Below are positions 1 through 8,288 of a DNA stretch of 64,000 nt, in pieces. The DNA lies in the NCBI RefSeq assembly GCF_003030345.1, contig NZ_CP028158.1, positions 1,364,001-1,428,000 of the forward strand, given 5' to 3'. This DNA comes from Plantactinospora sp. BC1 (lineage in GTDB: Bacteria > Actinomycetota > Actinomycetes > Mycobacteriales > Micromonosporaceae). Every line of letters begins with the position of its first letter. The stretch's first letter is position 1. Position numbers and translations under genes: made by a program. A model generated the notes under the pieces. It was given only the letters and a program-made list of their open reading frames with translations, had not been told where the DNA came from and did not search any database.

Positions 1-3000
1 CGGTCGGGCACTCCGCCAACGCCTGCTCGCAGAGCCGGCGTGCCCGGTCCAGGTCACCGTGCCGCCGGGCGATCTCGCCGAGCCCCAGGTGGGCCGCTGC
101 CAGCAGCTCCGGCGCCCCGGCCGGCAGAGCCAGCTCCAGCACCCGCCGGTAGTCGTCCGTCGCGCCGGCCAGGTCGTCGATGCCGAGCCGACCGTCGCCC
201 CGGGTACGCAGCAGTTCCGCCATGTCGAGCATCGAGCCGAGTTCGTCGGCCAGCCGCAGCGCCTCGTCGACCAGTTCGGAGTGGGTGTGGTCGCGGCGCC
301 GGTACGCCAACTCGATCAGGATCGTCAGCACCAGGATCGTGCCCCAGCGCTCCCCGATGGTCCGGAAGTCGGCCAACGCCTGGTCGAGCCTGGTGTACGC
401 CTCCTCGTAGCGGCCTTCGAGCATCAGCACCATCCCCATGCCGAGCGCCGCCAGTGCCCGGCTCCACGGGTCGCTCCCGATGAGCCCGATCCAGCCTTCG
501 GGGGTACTGAGCAGGTTCGCCGCCATCTCCGGCGGTGGACCGTTGGCGACCCCGGAGAGGTAGAGCAGGAACGGCTGCCGGGGTGGACGGCCCAGGCTCC
601 ACAGGATCGTGGCGGCCGGTTCTACCCCCTGCGGGCCCGAACCGTACCCGCCGAGCGAGGCGTGCAGCAGGCAGAGGGCGTACTCCTCGGCGAGTTCCTG
701 GGGCGGGTCGCCGCCGAGCTGCTCGACGAGTTGGGCGGCCAGCGCGGCCCCCTCCCCCCGCAGGCCGCGCAGCCACCAGTAGAACGACAGCGCGGCGACC
801 AGCTTCAGCGCGGTAGCGACGTCTCCGGCGGCCATCGCCCGGCGCAGGGCGGCGTGCAGGTCGTCGCGGTCGCCGTCCAGCCGGCGCAGCCAGTCCAACT
901 GGTCCGCGCCGCGCAGCCGCAGGTCGGCGGTGCGGGCCAGTTCGAGGAAGTACGCCGCGTGCGCCCGCCGCAGCTCCTCCGCCTCGCCGGCCTCGGCCAG
1001 CCGTTCGGCGCCGAACGCGCGCACCGTCTCCAGCATCCGGAAGCGCCCGCCACCCGCCTCCACCAGGGACTTGTCCACCAGGCTGGAGAGCACGTCGAGC
1101 AGCTCCCCGTCACCCCGGCCCGCATCGCCTGCGCCCGCACAGCCTGGACCCGCATCGCCTCGGCCCGCATCGCCTCGGCCAGCATCGCCTGAACTCGCAT
1201 CGTCTCGGCCCGCGTCGCGCGGCCCGCAGACCCGCTCGACGGCGGCCAGGTCGGCGCCGCCCGCGAAGATCGTCAGCCGGCGCGCCAACCGTTGTTCGGC
1301 CTCGTCCAGCAGGTCCCAGCTCCACTGCACCACCGCCCGCAGCGTCTGGTGCCGGGGCTGGGCGATCCGACTGCCCCGGGTCAGCAGCCGGAACCGGTCG
1401 TCGAGCCGGGCCGCCACCTCGGTGACCGGCAGTGCCCGCAGCCGGGCCGCCGCCAGCTCGATGGCGAGCGGCAGGCCGTCGAGCGTACGACAGATCCGCA
1501 GTACCGAAGGAAGGTTGTCGGGGCCGACGGCGAAGCCCGGTGACACGTCGGCGGCCCGTTCGACGAAGAGCCGGACGGCCGGGTACCCCGGGGCGGCCTC
1601 GGCGGCGGTCTCGGCCGGTGGCAGGGGCAGTCCGGAGATCGGACAGAGTGCCTCGCCGGTGAGCCCGAGCGGCTCCCGGCTGGTGGCCAGGACCCGCACC
1701 TGCGGGCAGGTGCCGAGCAGCCGGGCGACGAGCCGGGCCACGTCGGCGACCAGGTGCTCGCAGTTGTCCAGCACCAGCAGCAGGCTGCGATCGGCGAGCG
1801 CCGTGACCAGCCGGTCGGCCGCGTCCCGGGGGCCGCCCTGGGCGCGCAGCGCGGCGTCCCGCAGGTTCAGCGCGGCGAGTACCGCCGAGGCGATGTCCGC
1901 GCCCGCGGTCACCGCCGCGAGTTCGACCAGGAAGACCTCGCCGGGCTGCCGGCCGGCCGCCTCGATCGCCAGCCGGGTCTTGCCGGCGCCACCGGGGCCG
2001 TGCAGGGTGACCAGGCGTCCCTCGCCGAGCAGCTTGCCGACCCGGGCCAGCTCCTCCTCCCGACCGACGAAGCTGCTGAGCTGCCCGGGCAGCCCGACGG
2101 CCGCCCCGGCCAGCTCCCCGTCGATCGCGGCCAGCTCCCCGTCGACCCTGGCCGGCCCCCGGTCGACCGTCGCCGGCTCCCCGTCGACACTGGCCGGTGG
2201 GACGGCCGACCTGCCGTGATCGGCGGCTGGACCGGCGGCCACGCCGGCTGGACTCGCGGGCTCGGCGGCTGGACTCGCGGGCTCGACGGCTGGACCGGCG
2301 GGCCCCGGCCGGGCGGGGCCGGGGCGGCGCGTTCCGGCCGGGAGCAGTGCGGGGTCGTCGCGCAGCACGGCCACGTGCAGCGCGGCCAGTTCCGGAGACG
2401 GGTCGGTGCCGAGCTCCGCCGCGAGCAGTTGCCGGGCCTCCTCGAAGGTGGCCAGCGCCTCGGCCCGGCGGCCGGCGGCGTGCAGCGCGCGGATGAGCTG
2501 GCCGCGCAGTCGCTCCCGCAGCGGGTACGCCGCCACCAGTTCCCGCAGTTCCGCCACCGACGGTCCGGCCCCGGCGAGGTCGAGTTCCGCCGCCACCCGG
2601 TCCTCGACGGCGGCGAGCCGCAACTCGTCGAGGCGGATCGCCTGGGCCCGGGCGAAGGGTGCCTCCCGGACGTCGGCCAGCGGCTCGCCGCGCCAGAGCC
2701 GGGACGCGGCGCGCAGCAGCTCGACGGCCGCCGGGCGGTCACCCCGGGCCAACGCGCGTTGGCCCTCCGCCGCCAGCCGGGTGAACCGGTGCAGGTCGAC
2801 GTCCTCCGGCTCGACCGCGATCCGGTAGCCCGCCGGATGGAACTCCACCGGTGGCTCCGGCCCGTCGACGCCGGAGAGCACCTGGCGCAGCCGCGAGACC
2901 TGGGACTGCAACGCGTTCCCGGCCCGGCTGGGCGGGGCGTCGCCGTACAGGCCCTGGATCAGCCGGTCCGCCGAGACCACCCGGCCGGCGTCGAGGAGCA

Positions 3001-3097
3001 GCAGTACCAGCAGGGCACGCAGGCGCGGACCACCGACGGCGAGGCGCCGGCCGTCGCCCGCGTACACCTCGGTCGCGCCCAGGATGCCGAACCGCAT
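1..3097 (-). CDS. AfsR-like BTAD / NB-ARC / TPR transcriptional regulator (3' end outside window)
   Basis: Large regulator of the AfsR/SARP family; about 1030 residues lie in the window and the C-terminus runs off base 1. Starting from ATG at 3097 (MRFGILGATEV) the protein has an OmpR-type winged helix (about residues 10-90), a bacterial transcriptional activation domain (about 95-245), an Ala/Pro/Asp-rich linker (about 250-340), an NB-ARC ATPase with P-loop GPGGAGKTRLA near residue 365 and the LLVLDNCEHL Walker B, then helical TPR-like repeats. In this family ATP binding and phosphorylation modulate activation of secondary-metabolism promoters. The linker and the segment near residue 630 contain in-frame short tandem repeats. 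It is divergent from the oxidoreductase genes at 3307 across a 209-bp gap, so it may act there, but that is inference. Long open frames in the other phases are GC-driven shadows. Confidence 0.9.
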   Translation of the reverse strand, partial: MRFGILGATEVYAGDGRRLAVGGPRLRALLVLLLLDAGRVVSADRLIQGLYGDAPPSRAGNALQSQVSRLRQVLSGVDGPEPPVEFHPAGYRIAVEPEDVDLHRFTRLAAEGQRALARGDRPAAVELLRAASRLWRGEPLADVREAPFARAQAIRLDELRLAAVEDRVAAELDLAGAGPSVAELRELVAAYPLRERLRGQLIRALHAAGRRAEALATFEEARQLLAAELGTDPSPELAALHVAVLRDDPALLPAGTRRPGPARPGPAGPAVEPASPAAEPASPAGVAAGPAADHGRSAVPPASVDGEPATVDRGPARVDGELAAIDGELAGAAVGLPGQLSSFVGREEELARVGKLLGEGRLVTLHGPGGAGKTRLAIEAAGRQPGEVFLVELAAVTAGADIASAVLAALNLRDAALRAQGGPRDAADRLVTALADRSLLLVLDNCEHLVADVARLVARLLGTCPQVRVLATSREPLGLTGEALCPISGLPLPPAETAAEAAPGYPAVRLFVERAADVSPGFAVGPDNLPSVLRICRTLDGLPLAIELAAARLRALPVTEVAARLDDRFRLLTRGSRIAQPRHQTLRAVVQWSWDLLDEAEQRLARRLTIFAGGADLAAVERVCGPRDAGRDDASSGDAGRGDAGRGDAGPGCAGAGDAGRGDGELLDVLSSLVDKSLVEAGGGRFRMLETVRAFGAERLAEAGEAEELRRAHAAYFLELARTADLRLRGADQLDWLRRLDGDRDDLHAALRRAMAAGDVATALKLVAALSFYWWLRGLRGEGAALAAQLVEQLGGDPPQELAEEYALCLLHASLGGYGSGPQGVEPAATILWSLGRPPRQPFLLYLSGVANGPPPEMAANLLSTPEGWIGLIGSDPWSRALAALGMGMVLMLEGRYEEAYTRLDQALADFRTIGERWGTILVLTILIELAYRRRDHTHSELVDEALRLADELGSMLDMAELLRTRGDGRLGIDDLAGATDDYRRVLELALPAGAPELLAAAHLGLGEIARRHGDLDRARRLCEQALAECPT
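1116..1219. repeat. 15-bp tandem repeat (about 7 units) inside the AfsR-like gene
   Basis: Seven 15-bp units close to CGGCCCGCATCGCCT on the plus strand. Read in the gene frame they give repeated R-G-D-A-G, a polar linker within the helical part of the regulator. The period is a multiple of three, so unit gain or loss keeps the frame. Confidence 0.8.
2101..2295. repeat. Imperfect repeats encoding the interdomain linker of the AfsR-like regulator
   Basis: Repeated CTCCCCGTCGA blocks (about 2115-2200) and two copies of a 24-bp unit beginning GGCTGGACTCGCGGGCTCG (about 2242-2290). They encode the Ala/Pro/Val-Asp-rich linker between the BTAD and NB-ARC domains. Confidence 0.6.
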
Positions 3098-3231
3098 GGC
3101 GTCGATTGTCGCCCACGCCGCGCGGCGGCCGGCACGCCCTCGGCCCGGGGGCGGCAGCGCCGTGCTCGCGGCCCCTGGAGGGGCCCGGCGGTAACCTGCA
3201 TGACCCGTACCCGTCCGAGGGTTTTGCGCAT

Positions 3232-3260
3232 TTGAACCCTTTACTGCATTGCTGTAGCTA
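3232..3260 (+). promoter_or_regulatory. Sigma70-like promoter of the 3307 oxidoreductase operon
   Basis: TTGAAC (3232-3237), exactly 17 bp, then TAGCTA (3255-3260), in a short AT-rich island unlike the GC-rich surroundings. The expected start of transcription is about 3267, about 40 bp before the ATG at 3307. Confidence 0.55.
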
Positions 3261-3306
3261 CTTTTGGGGGTGTTCGTCCGCGACTCGACCACGGGAGGCC
3301 GGAAGG

Positions 3307-3828
3307 ATGGATGCCGAGGTCAGCCTCCGGGTGGACGGGACCGCTCACCGGGTCACCGTCGACACCCGGACCACCCTGCTCGACGCCCTCCGGGAGCGGC
3401 TGGGCAACACCAGCCCGAAGAAGGGCTGCGACCACGGGCAGTGCGGCGCCTGCACGATCCTGCTGGACGGGCGGCGGGTCAACAGTTGCCTCGCCCTCGC
3501 GGTGGCACACGACGGGGCCGAGATCGTCACCGCCGCCGGCCTGGCACCCGACGGCGAACTGCACCCGATGCAGCAGTGCTTCATCCAGTACGACGCCTTC
3601 CAGTGCGGCTACTGCACGCCCGGGCAGATCGTCTCGGCGGTGGCGATGCTGCGCGAGGCGGAGGCGGGCTGGCCGAGCGCGGTGACCGCGGACCGTCTCC
3701 CGGCCGGCGACGGCGGCCCGACGGGTCTGGACGCCGACGAGATCCGGGAACGGATGAGCGGCAACCTCTGCCGCTGCGCCGCGTACGCGAACATGGTGCC
3801 GGCGATCCAGGAACTGGCCCGGCGATGA
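3307..3828 (+). CDS. Xanthine dehydrogenase family 2Fe-2S subunit (PaoA-like, no leader)
   Basis: Small electron-transfer subunit of a molybdenum hydroxylase, 173 residues. The plant-type ferredoxin cluster ligands are C41, C46, C49 and C61 (GCDHGQCGACT); the second cluster domain carries FQCGYCTPGQ and the C-terminal NLCRC. It should pass electrons from a Mo-cofactor subunit to the FAD subunit. Unlike its paralogue at 59986 it has no Tat leader and starts directly with the ferredoxin fold, so it should be cytoplasmic. A Gly/Pro-rich insertion of about 25 residues lies just before MSGNLCRC. ATG at 3307 has GGAAGG upstream. The stop overlaps the next gene as ATGA. No Mo-subunit gene follows. 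Confidence 0.92.
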   Translation: MDAEVSLRVDGTAHRVTVDTRTTLLDALRERLGNTSPKKGCDHGQCGACTILLDGRRVNSCLALAVAHDGAEIVTAAGLAPDGELHPMQQCFIQYDAFQCGYCTPGQIVSAVAMLREAEAGWPSAVTADRLPAGDGGPTGLDADEIRERMSGNLCRCAAYANMVPAIQELARR

Positions 3829-4814
3829 GGCCCTTCCGGTACACCCGGGCCGAGGACGTGACCGGTGCCGTCGCGCTGCTCGCCGAGGCACCCAACGGCG
3901 CGTTCCTCGGCGGCGGGACGAACCTGGTCGACCTGATGAAGCTGGAGGTGGCCACGCCGGACCTGCTGGTGGACGTACGCCGGCTGACTTCGGACCAGGT
4001 CGAGGAGTTGCCCGACGGCGGCATCCGGATCGGCGCCGCCACCCCGAACAGCGAGCTGGCGGCACATCCCCTGGTCCGGAGCCGCTATCCGGTGCTCTCC
4101 CAGGCGCTGCTCTCCGGTGCCTCGGGCCAGCTGCGCAACCTGGCGACGGCCGGCGGGAACCTGCTGCAACGCACCCGGTGCGTGTACTTCCAGGACGTCA
4201 CCACCCCGTGCAACAAGCGGGAGCCCGGCACCGGCTGCTCGGCGATCGGCGGCTACAACCGGGAACTGGCCATCCTCGGCACCTCGCCGGAGTGCATCGC
4301 GACCCACCCGTCGGACTTCGCCGTCGCCCTGGTCGCGCTGGACGCCGTCGTGCACACCCAGGGTCCGGAGGGCGGGCGGCGCATCCCGATGACCGAACTG
4401 CACCGGCTGCCGGGCGACGAACCGCACCGGGACACCGTACTGGCGCACGGCGAGCTGATCACCGCGATCGAGGTGCCGCCGCTCGCCTTCGCCACCCGGT
4501 CCCGCTATCGCAAGGTACGCGACCGGGCGGCGTACGCCTTCGCGCTGGTCTCGGTGGCGGCGGCGGTCGACGTCGTGGACGGGGTGGTGCGGGATGTCCG
4601 GATCGCGCTCGGCGGGGTGGCGCACAAGCCGTGGCGGGCCGGTCGGGCCGAGGAGCTGCTGCGCGGCGGCCCGGCCCGGGAGGACCGGTTCCGGGCGGCC
4701 GCCGAGGCGGAACTCGCCGACGCGCAGCCGCTGCCCGGCAACGCCTTCAAGGTGCCGCTGGCCCGCAACACGCTGACCCGTACCCTGCTCGACCTGGTCG
4801 ACGGGCCCGGCTGA
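3825..4814 (+). CDS. Xanthine dehydrogenase family FAD-binding subunit with 4Fe-4S insert (PaoB-like)
   Basis: FAD subunit of a molybdenum hydroxylase, 329 residues. The N-terminal flavin-binding loop reads FLGGGTNLVDLM (about 28-39) and ATAGGNLLQRTRC (about 107-119) is the second signature. C119, C129, C138 and C157 match the extra 4Fe-4S cluster found in E. coli PaoB-type subunits. The C-terminal CO-dehydrogenase flavoprotein domain is intact. The start ATG overlaps the upstream stop by 4 bp. The Mo-cofactor subunit that should complete a PaoABC heterotrimer is missing; an aldo/keto reductase comes next. About half the residues match the paralogue at 60663 by eye. Confidence 0.92.
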   Translation: MRPFRYTRAEDVTGAVALLAEAPNGAFLGGGTNLVDLMKLEVATPDLLVDVRRLTSDQVEELPDGGIRIGAATPNSELAAHPLVRSRYPVLSQALLSGASGQLRNLATAGGNLLQRTRCVYFQDVTTPCNKREPGTGCSAIGGYNRELAILGTSPECIATHPSDFAVALVALDAVVHTQGPEGGRRIPMTELHRLPGDEPHRDTVLAHGELITAIEVPPLAFATRSRYRKVRDRAAYAFALVSVAAAVDVVDGVVRDVRIALGGVAHKPWRAGRAEELLRGGPAREDRFRAAAEAELADAQPLPGNAFKVPLARNTLTRTLLDLVDGPG

Positions 4815-4937
4815 GCCCGACTCCACCGTGTCGCCACCTCGGCGGCCGGTACGGCGGCGCGGGTAAGTTGATCAGGAACGTCGCACCGCGCCGGCCCGCG
4901 CCGCCGGGCCGGACCCCGATCGCAGGAGATCAACCAC

Positions 4938-5777
4938 ATGAACGCAGAGTCGACCGTGCCGACCCGACCGCTGGCGAACGGTGCCCGGATACCGCAGCTC
5001 GGTTTCGGCACCTGGCCGCTGCGCGACGCCGAGGCGGAGCGGGCCGTCGCCGAGGCGATCGCGGCCGGTTACCGGCTGATCGACACCGCCTACAAGTACG
5101 GCAACGAGGTGGGCGTCGGCCGTGGCCTGCGCGCCTCGGGGGTGCCCCGGGAGGAACTCTTCGTCACCAGCAAGCTCAACGGTGAGTGGCACGGTCGGGA
5201 GAGGGTGCGGGAGGCGTTCCAGGACAGTGTCGGCAAGCTCGGCGTCGACTACCTCGACCTCTATCTGATCCACTGGCCGATGCCCTGGCAGGACCGGTAC
5301 GTCGACGCCTTCCTGGGCCTGACCGACCTGCTCCGGGACGGCCGGGTACGGGCCATCGGGCTCTCCAACTTCAAGCCGGCGCACATCGACCGGATCCGCG
5401 CCGCGACGGACGTGACGCCGGACGTCAACCAGATCCAGTTGGATCCGACGCTGACCCGGGACGCCGCGCGGGCGTACCACCGGGAGCACGGCATCGCCAC
5501 CCAGTCCTGGGGTCCGATCGGGCACGGCGGCGAACTCCTCACCCACCCGGTGGTGACCGGGATCGCCGACCGCTACGGCCGGACCCCCGCGCAGGTCGTG
5601 CTGCGGTGGCACCTCGACCTGGATCTGATCCCGATCCCGAAGACCGCCTCGCCGGACCGGATGAAGAGCAACATCGACGTCTTCGACTTCACCCTCGCCC
5701 CGGAGGACGTCGCCGCGCTCTCCGCGCTGGACCGGGGCGAGCAGGCCGCCACCGACTCCGACACCACCGGACACTGA
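4938..5777 (+). CDS. Aldo/keto reductase (2,5-diketo-D-gluconate reductase group)
   Basis: Cytosolic NADPH-dependent carbonyl reductase, 279 residues, of normal length for a single-domain TIM barrel. The catalytic tetrad is visible as D49, Y54, K79 and H112 within DTAYKYGNE, TSKLNGEW and YLIHWP. The C-terminal IPIPKTASPDRMKSN loop binds the NADPH phosphate. GCAGGAGATCAACC before the ATG is a good ribosome site. It follows the two molybdenum-hydroxylase subunits by 123 bp and may be co-transcribed. The natural substrate cannot be read from the sequence. Confidence 0.92.
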   Translation: MNAESTVPTRPLANGARIPQLGFGTWPLRDAEAERAVAEAIAAGYRLIDTAYKYGNEVGVGRGLRASGVPREELFVTSKLNGEWHGRERVREAFQDSVGKLGVDYLDLYLIHWPMPWQDRYVDAFLGLTDLLRDGRVRAIGLSNFKPAHIDRIRAATDVTPDVNQIQLDPTLTRDAARAYHREHGIATQSWGPIGHGGELLTHPVVTGIADRYGRTPAQVVLRWHLDLDLIPIPKTASPDRMKSNIDVFDFTLAPEDVAALSALDRGEQAATDSDTTGH

Positions 5778-5815
5778 CCCGTTCGCCGCTCCGGCCGGGC
5801 GTCGTCGCGTTGCGG

Positions 5816-6283
5816 TCAGGGCAGTTCCATCGTCTCCGCGACGGCGATCTCGGCCAGGGCGGCGGCCAGGTAGTCGCCGACCGCTCCGCCGGTGACGGCG
5901 AGCAGGTCGGCGACGAGCAGCGGGGCGTGCCGGGCCACCGCCGCCGGATCGGCCGGCGGTGCCTCGTCCGTCATCTGGTGTACGCCGAGCGCACCGGTCA
6001 GCAGCAGCGCCAACACCCCGACGTCCAGCCCCGGCAGCCAGCCGGCGTTGCTCCGGGCACACCGCACGAGTACGGCCTGCACGTCCTCGCCGGCCAGCCC
6101 GTCCGGATGCGCCTGCTCCAGCAGCAGCCGGAGCACGGCGCCGAGGACCAGCCCGACCTGTTCGGCGGGGAGCAGGGCCAGGTCGCCGGCCGCCTCGTCG
6201 AGGGCGTCCGGGTCCCGCGCCCGGACCGCCTCGACGGCGCGGATGGTCGCCTGCGTGATGGCCCGGGGCACCGGTGGGGTCAT
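5816..6283 (-). CDS. Hypothetical protein, Ala/Leu-rich
   Basis: A 155-residue, Ala/Leu-rich, mostly helical protein with no motif I recognise. I chose ATG at 6283 (MTPPVPRAITQATIRAVEAV) because upstream of it the frame is low-complexity Arg/Pro-rich sequence. It has no clear signal peptide or membrane segment. It converges with the aldo/keto reductase and is separated by 77 bp from the FMN reductase upstream of it on the same strand. Confidence 0.6.
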   Translation of the reverse strand: MTPPVPRAITQATIRAVEAVRARDPDALDEAAGDLALLPAEQVGLVLGAVLRLLLEQAHPDGLAGEDVQAVLVRCARSNAGWLPGLDVGVLALLLTGALGVHQMTDEAPPADPAAVARHAPLLVADLLAVTGGAVGDYLAAALAEIAVAETMELP

Positions 6284-6360
6284 CGGCTCATTCAACCGGA
6301 CGTACCCGGACCGGCCCGGCCCCGGGCACCCCTGGCCCGGGTCGGCGGGGCCGGGCGGGC

Positions 6361-6975
6361 TCAGTCGCCGGTCAGCAGTTCGTCGAAGGTCGTGGTGAGC
6401 CGGAACGGGTCGACGGCCTCGGCCGGTTCGCGGCCGGCGACCTGCTCGGCGAGTTCCCGGGCGGCCCGGTCGATCCGGCGGCGCAGCGTGCCCTGCGCGT
6501 TGCCGCCGGCCCAATCCTCCGGCGCGGCGAAGACCGAGGTCGGCACCACCACCGCGCGCAGGTAACTGAACATCGGCCGGAGGGCGTGTTCGAGCGCGAG
6601 CGAGTGCCGGGCGGTGCCGCCGGTCGCGCCGATCAGCACCGGCCGGTCGACCAGGGCGTCGTCCTCCAGCACGTCGAAGAACGCCTTGAACAGGCCGCTG
6701 TACGAGGCGTTGAAGATCGGCGTGACCACGATCAGCCCGTCCGCACCGGAGACGGTGTCCAGAGCCCGCTTGAGCGCCGTGGACGGAAAGCCGGCGAGCA
6801 GGTGGTTGACCACGTCGTGTCCGTGGTCGCGCAGCTCGACGACCTCGGTCCGGACCGGCACACCCCGGCGGTCGAGTTCGGCGCCGGTGGCCGCGCCGAG
6901 CTGGTCGGCGAGGAGCCGGGTGGAGGACGGCACCCGCAGCCCAGCCGAGACGACCGCGATGGTCCGGGCCGTCAT
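6361..6975 (-). CDS. LLM-partnered FMN reductase (CE1759 family)
   Basis: NAD(P)H-dependent FMN reductase with a flavodoxin-like fold, 204 residues. It has the N-terminal phosphate loop (IAVVSAGLRVPSSTR) and the TPIFNASYSGLFKAFFDV segment typical of the family. It overlaps the upstream luciferase-like gene by 4 bp (ATGA). The pair matches the recurrent CE1758/CE1759 duo, in which this protein supplies reduced FMN to the monooxygenase. FMN rather than F420 is inferred from that pairing. Confidence 0.88.
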   Translation of the reverse strand: MTARTIAVVSAGLRVPSSTRLLADQLGAATGAELDRRGVPVRTEVVELRDHGHDVVNHLLAGFPSTALKRALDTVSGADGLIVVTPIFNASYSGLFKAFFDVLEDDALVDRPVLIGATGGTARHSLALEHALRPMFSYLRAVVVPTSVFAAPEDWAGGNAQGTLRRRIDRAARELAEQVAGREPAEAVDPFRLTTTFDELLTGD

Positions 6976-8081
6976 CGGGTGGCTCCCGCCTCGGCCGCCT
7001 CGCCCGCCGCCGCCCGCTCGGCCTTCATCGAGGCGTGCGTGGGCGCCTCGGGTACGTGCGCGGGGCGGAGCGCGGCGAACTCCCGCCGCAGCACCGGTAC
7101 GACCTCCTCGCCGAGGATGTCCAACTGCTCCAGTACGGTCTTCAGCGGCAGTCCGGCGTGGTCGACCAGGAAGAGCTGCCGCTGGTAGTCGCCGACGTAG
7201 TCGCGGAAGGTCAGGGTGCGGTCGATCACCTGCTGCGGGCTGCCGACGGTCAGCGGGGTCTCCCGGGTGAAGTCCTCCAGCGACGGGCCGTGCCCGTAGA
7301 CCGGGGCGTTGTCGAAGTACGGCCGGAACTCGCGTACCGCGTCCTGCGAGTTGGGCCGCATGAACACCTGGCCGCCGAGGCCGACGATGGCCCGGTCGGC
7401 GTCGCCGTGGCCGTAGTACTCGAACCGCTGCCGGTAGAGGCCCACCATCCGCTGGGTGTGCTCCTTGGGCCAGAAGATGTGGTTGGCGAAGAACCCGTCG
7501 CCGTAGTACGCGGCCTGCTCGGCGATCTCCGGGCTGCGGATCGAGCCGTGCCAGACGAACGGCGGGATGCCGTCCAACGGCCGCGGGGTCGAGGTGAACG
7601 ACTGCAACGGGGTGCGGAACTTGCCCGCCCAGTCGACGACGTCCTCCCGCCACAGCCGGCGCAGCAGGTCGTAGTTGTTGATCGCCAGCGGGATGCCGTT
7701 GCGGATGTCCTGCCCGAACCACGGGTACACCGGTCCGGTGTTGCCCCGGCCCATCATCAGGTCGACCCGGCCGTCGGCCAGGTGCTGGAGCATCGCGTAG
7801 TCCTCGGCGATCTTCACCGGGTCGTTGGTGGTGATCAGGGTGGTCGCGGTGGAGAGCAGCAGCCGGCTGGTCCGGGCCGCGATGAAGCCGAGCATGGTGG
7901 TGGGGGACGACGGCACGAACGGCGGGTTGTGGTGCTCACCGGTGGCGAAGACGTCGAGGCCGACCTCCTCCGCCTTCAACGCGATGGTGACCATGGCCTT
8001 GATCCGCTCCGCCTCGGACGGCTCCCGTCCGTTCGTCGGGTCGGTGGTCACGTCGCCCACGCTGAAGATCCCGAACTGCAT
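6972..8081 (-). CDS. FMN-dependent luciferase-like monooxygenase (CE1758 family)
   Basis: Flavin monooxygenase with the bacterial luciferase TIM-barrel fold, 369 residues. Visible features are MQFGIFSVGDVT at the start, DVFATGEHHN (about 42-51) and DLMMGRGNTGPVYPWFG. The start ATG at 8081 has AGGAG about 9 bp upstream; an in-frame extension further upstream lacks a ribosome site and is rejected. It is translationally coupled to its FMN reductase. The substrate is unknown. It diverges from the two-component operon at 8289. Confidence 0.9.
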   Translation of the reverse strand: MQFGIFSVGDVTTDPTNGREPSEAERIKAMVTIALKAEEVGLDVFATGEHHNPPFVPSSPTTMLGFIAARTSRLLLSTATTLITTNDPVKIAEDYAMLQHLADGRVDLMMGRGNTGPVYPWFGQDIRNGIPLAINNYDLLRRLWREDVVDWAGKFRTPLQSFTSTPRPLDGIPPFVWHGSIRSPEIAEQAAYYGDGFFANHIFWPKEHTQRMVGLYRQRFEYYGHGDADRAIVGLGGQVFMRPNSQDAVREFRPYFDNAPVYGHGPSLEDFTRETPLTVGSPQQVIDRTLTFRDYVGDYQRQLFLVDHAGLPLKTVLEQLDILGEEVVPVLRREFAALRPAHVPEAPTHASMKAERAAAGEAAEAGATR

Positions 8082-8288
8082 CGCCAGCTCCTCACTCGGT
8101 CCCGGGAGCCAACGCCCGGGCTGCCCCGCACAACATACTTGCCGTGTCAACTATTCCGCCGGGCCGGGCGGAGGCGGGGCAGCACCAGATCCGGTACCCG
8201 GCGGATCGGGGCGTACACGCAGGGTGATCTCAGCCATCCGGGCAGCTCGAAGATGCGCCGGACCGGGCGGATACGCTATTCATGTCGG

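Noticed and set aside
59-2219. Large plus-strand open frames opposite the AfsR-like gene
   Set aside because: They are Arg/Pro/Ser-rich shadows; only the minus frame has domains and motifs.
8140-8165. TTGACA on the minus strand upstream of the luciferase-like gene as a promoter
   Set aside because: No -10-like hexamer lies at 16-19 bp; the nearest (TATGTT) is only about 8 bp away.
7035-8252. A much longer histidine kinase reaching back to 7035
   Set aside because: The frame is open only because of GC bias; it is antisense to the clearly real luciferase-like and FMN reductase genes and reads as low-complexity.
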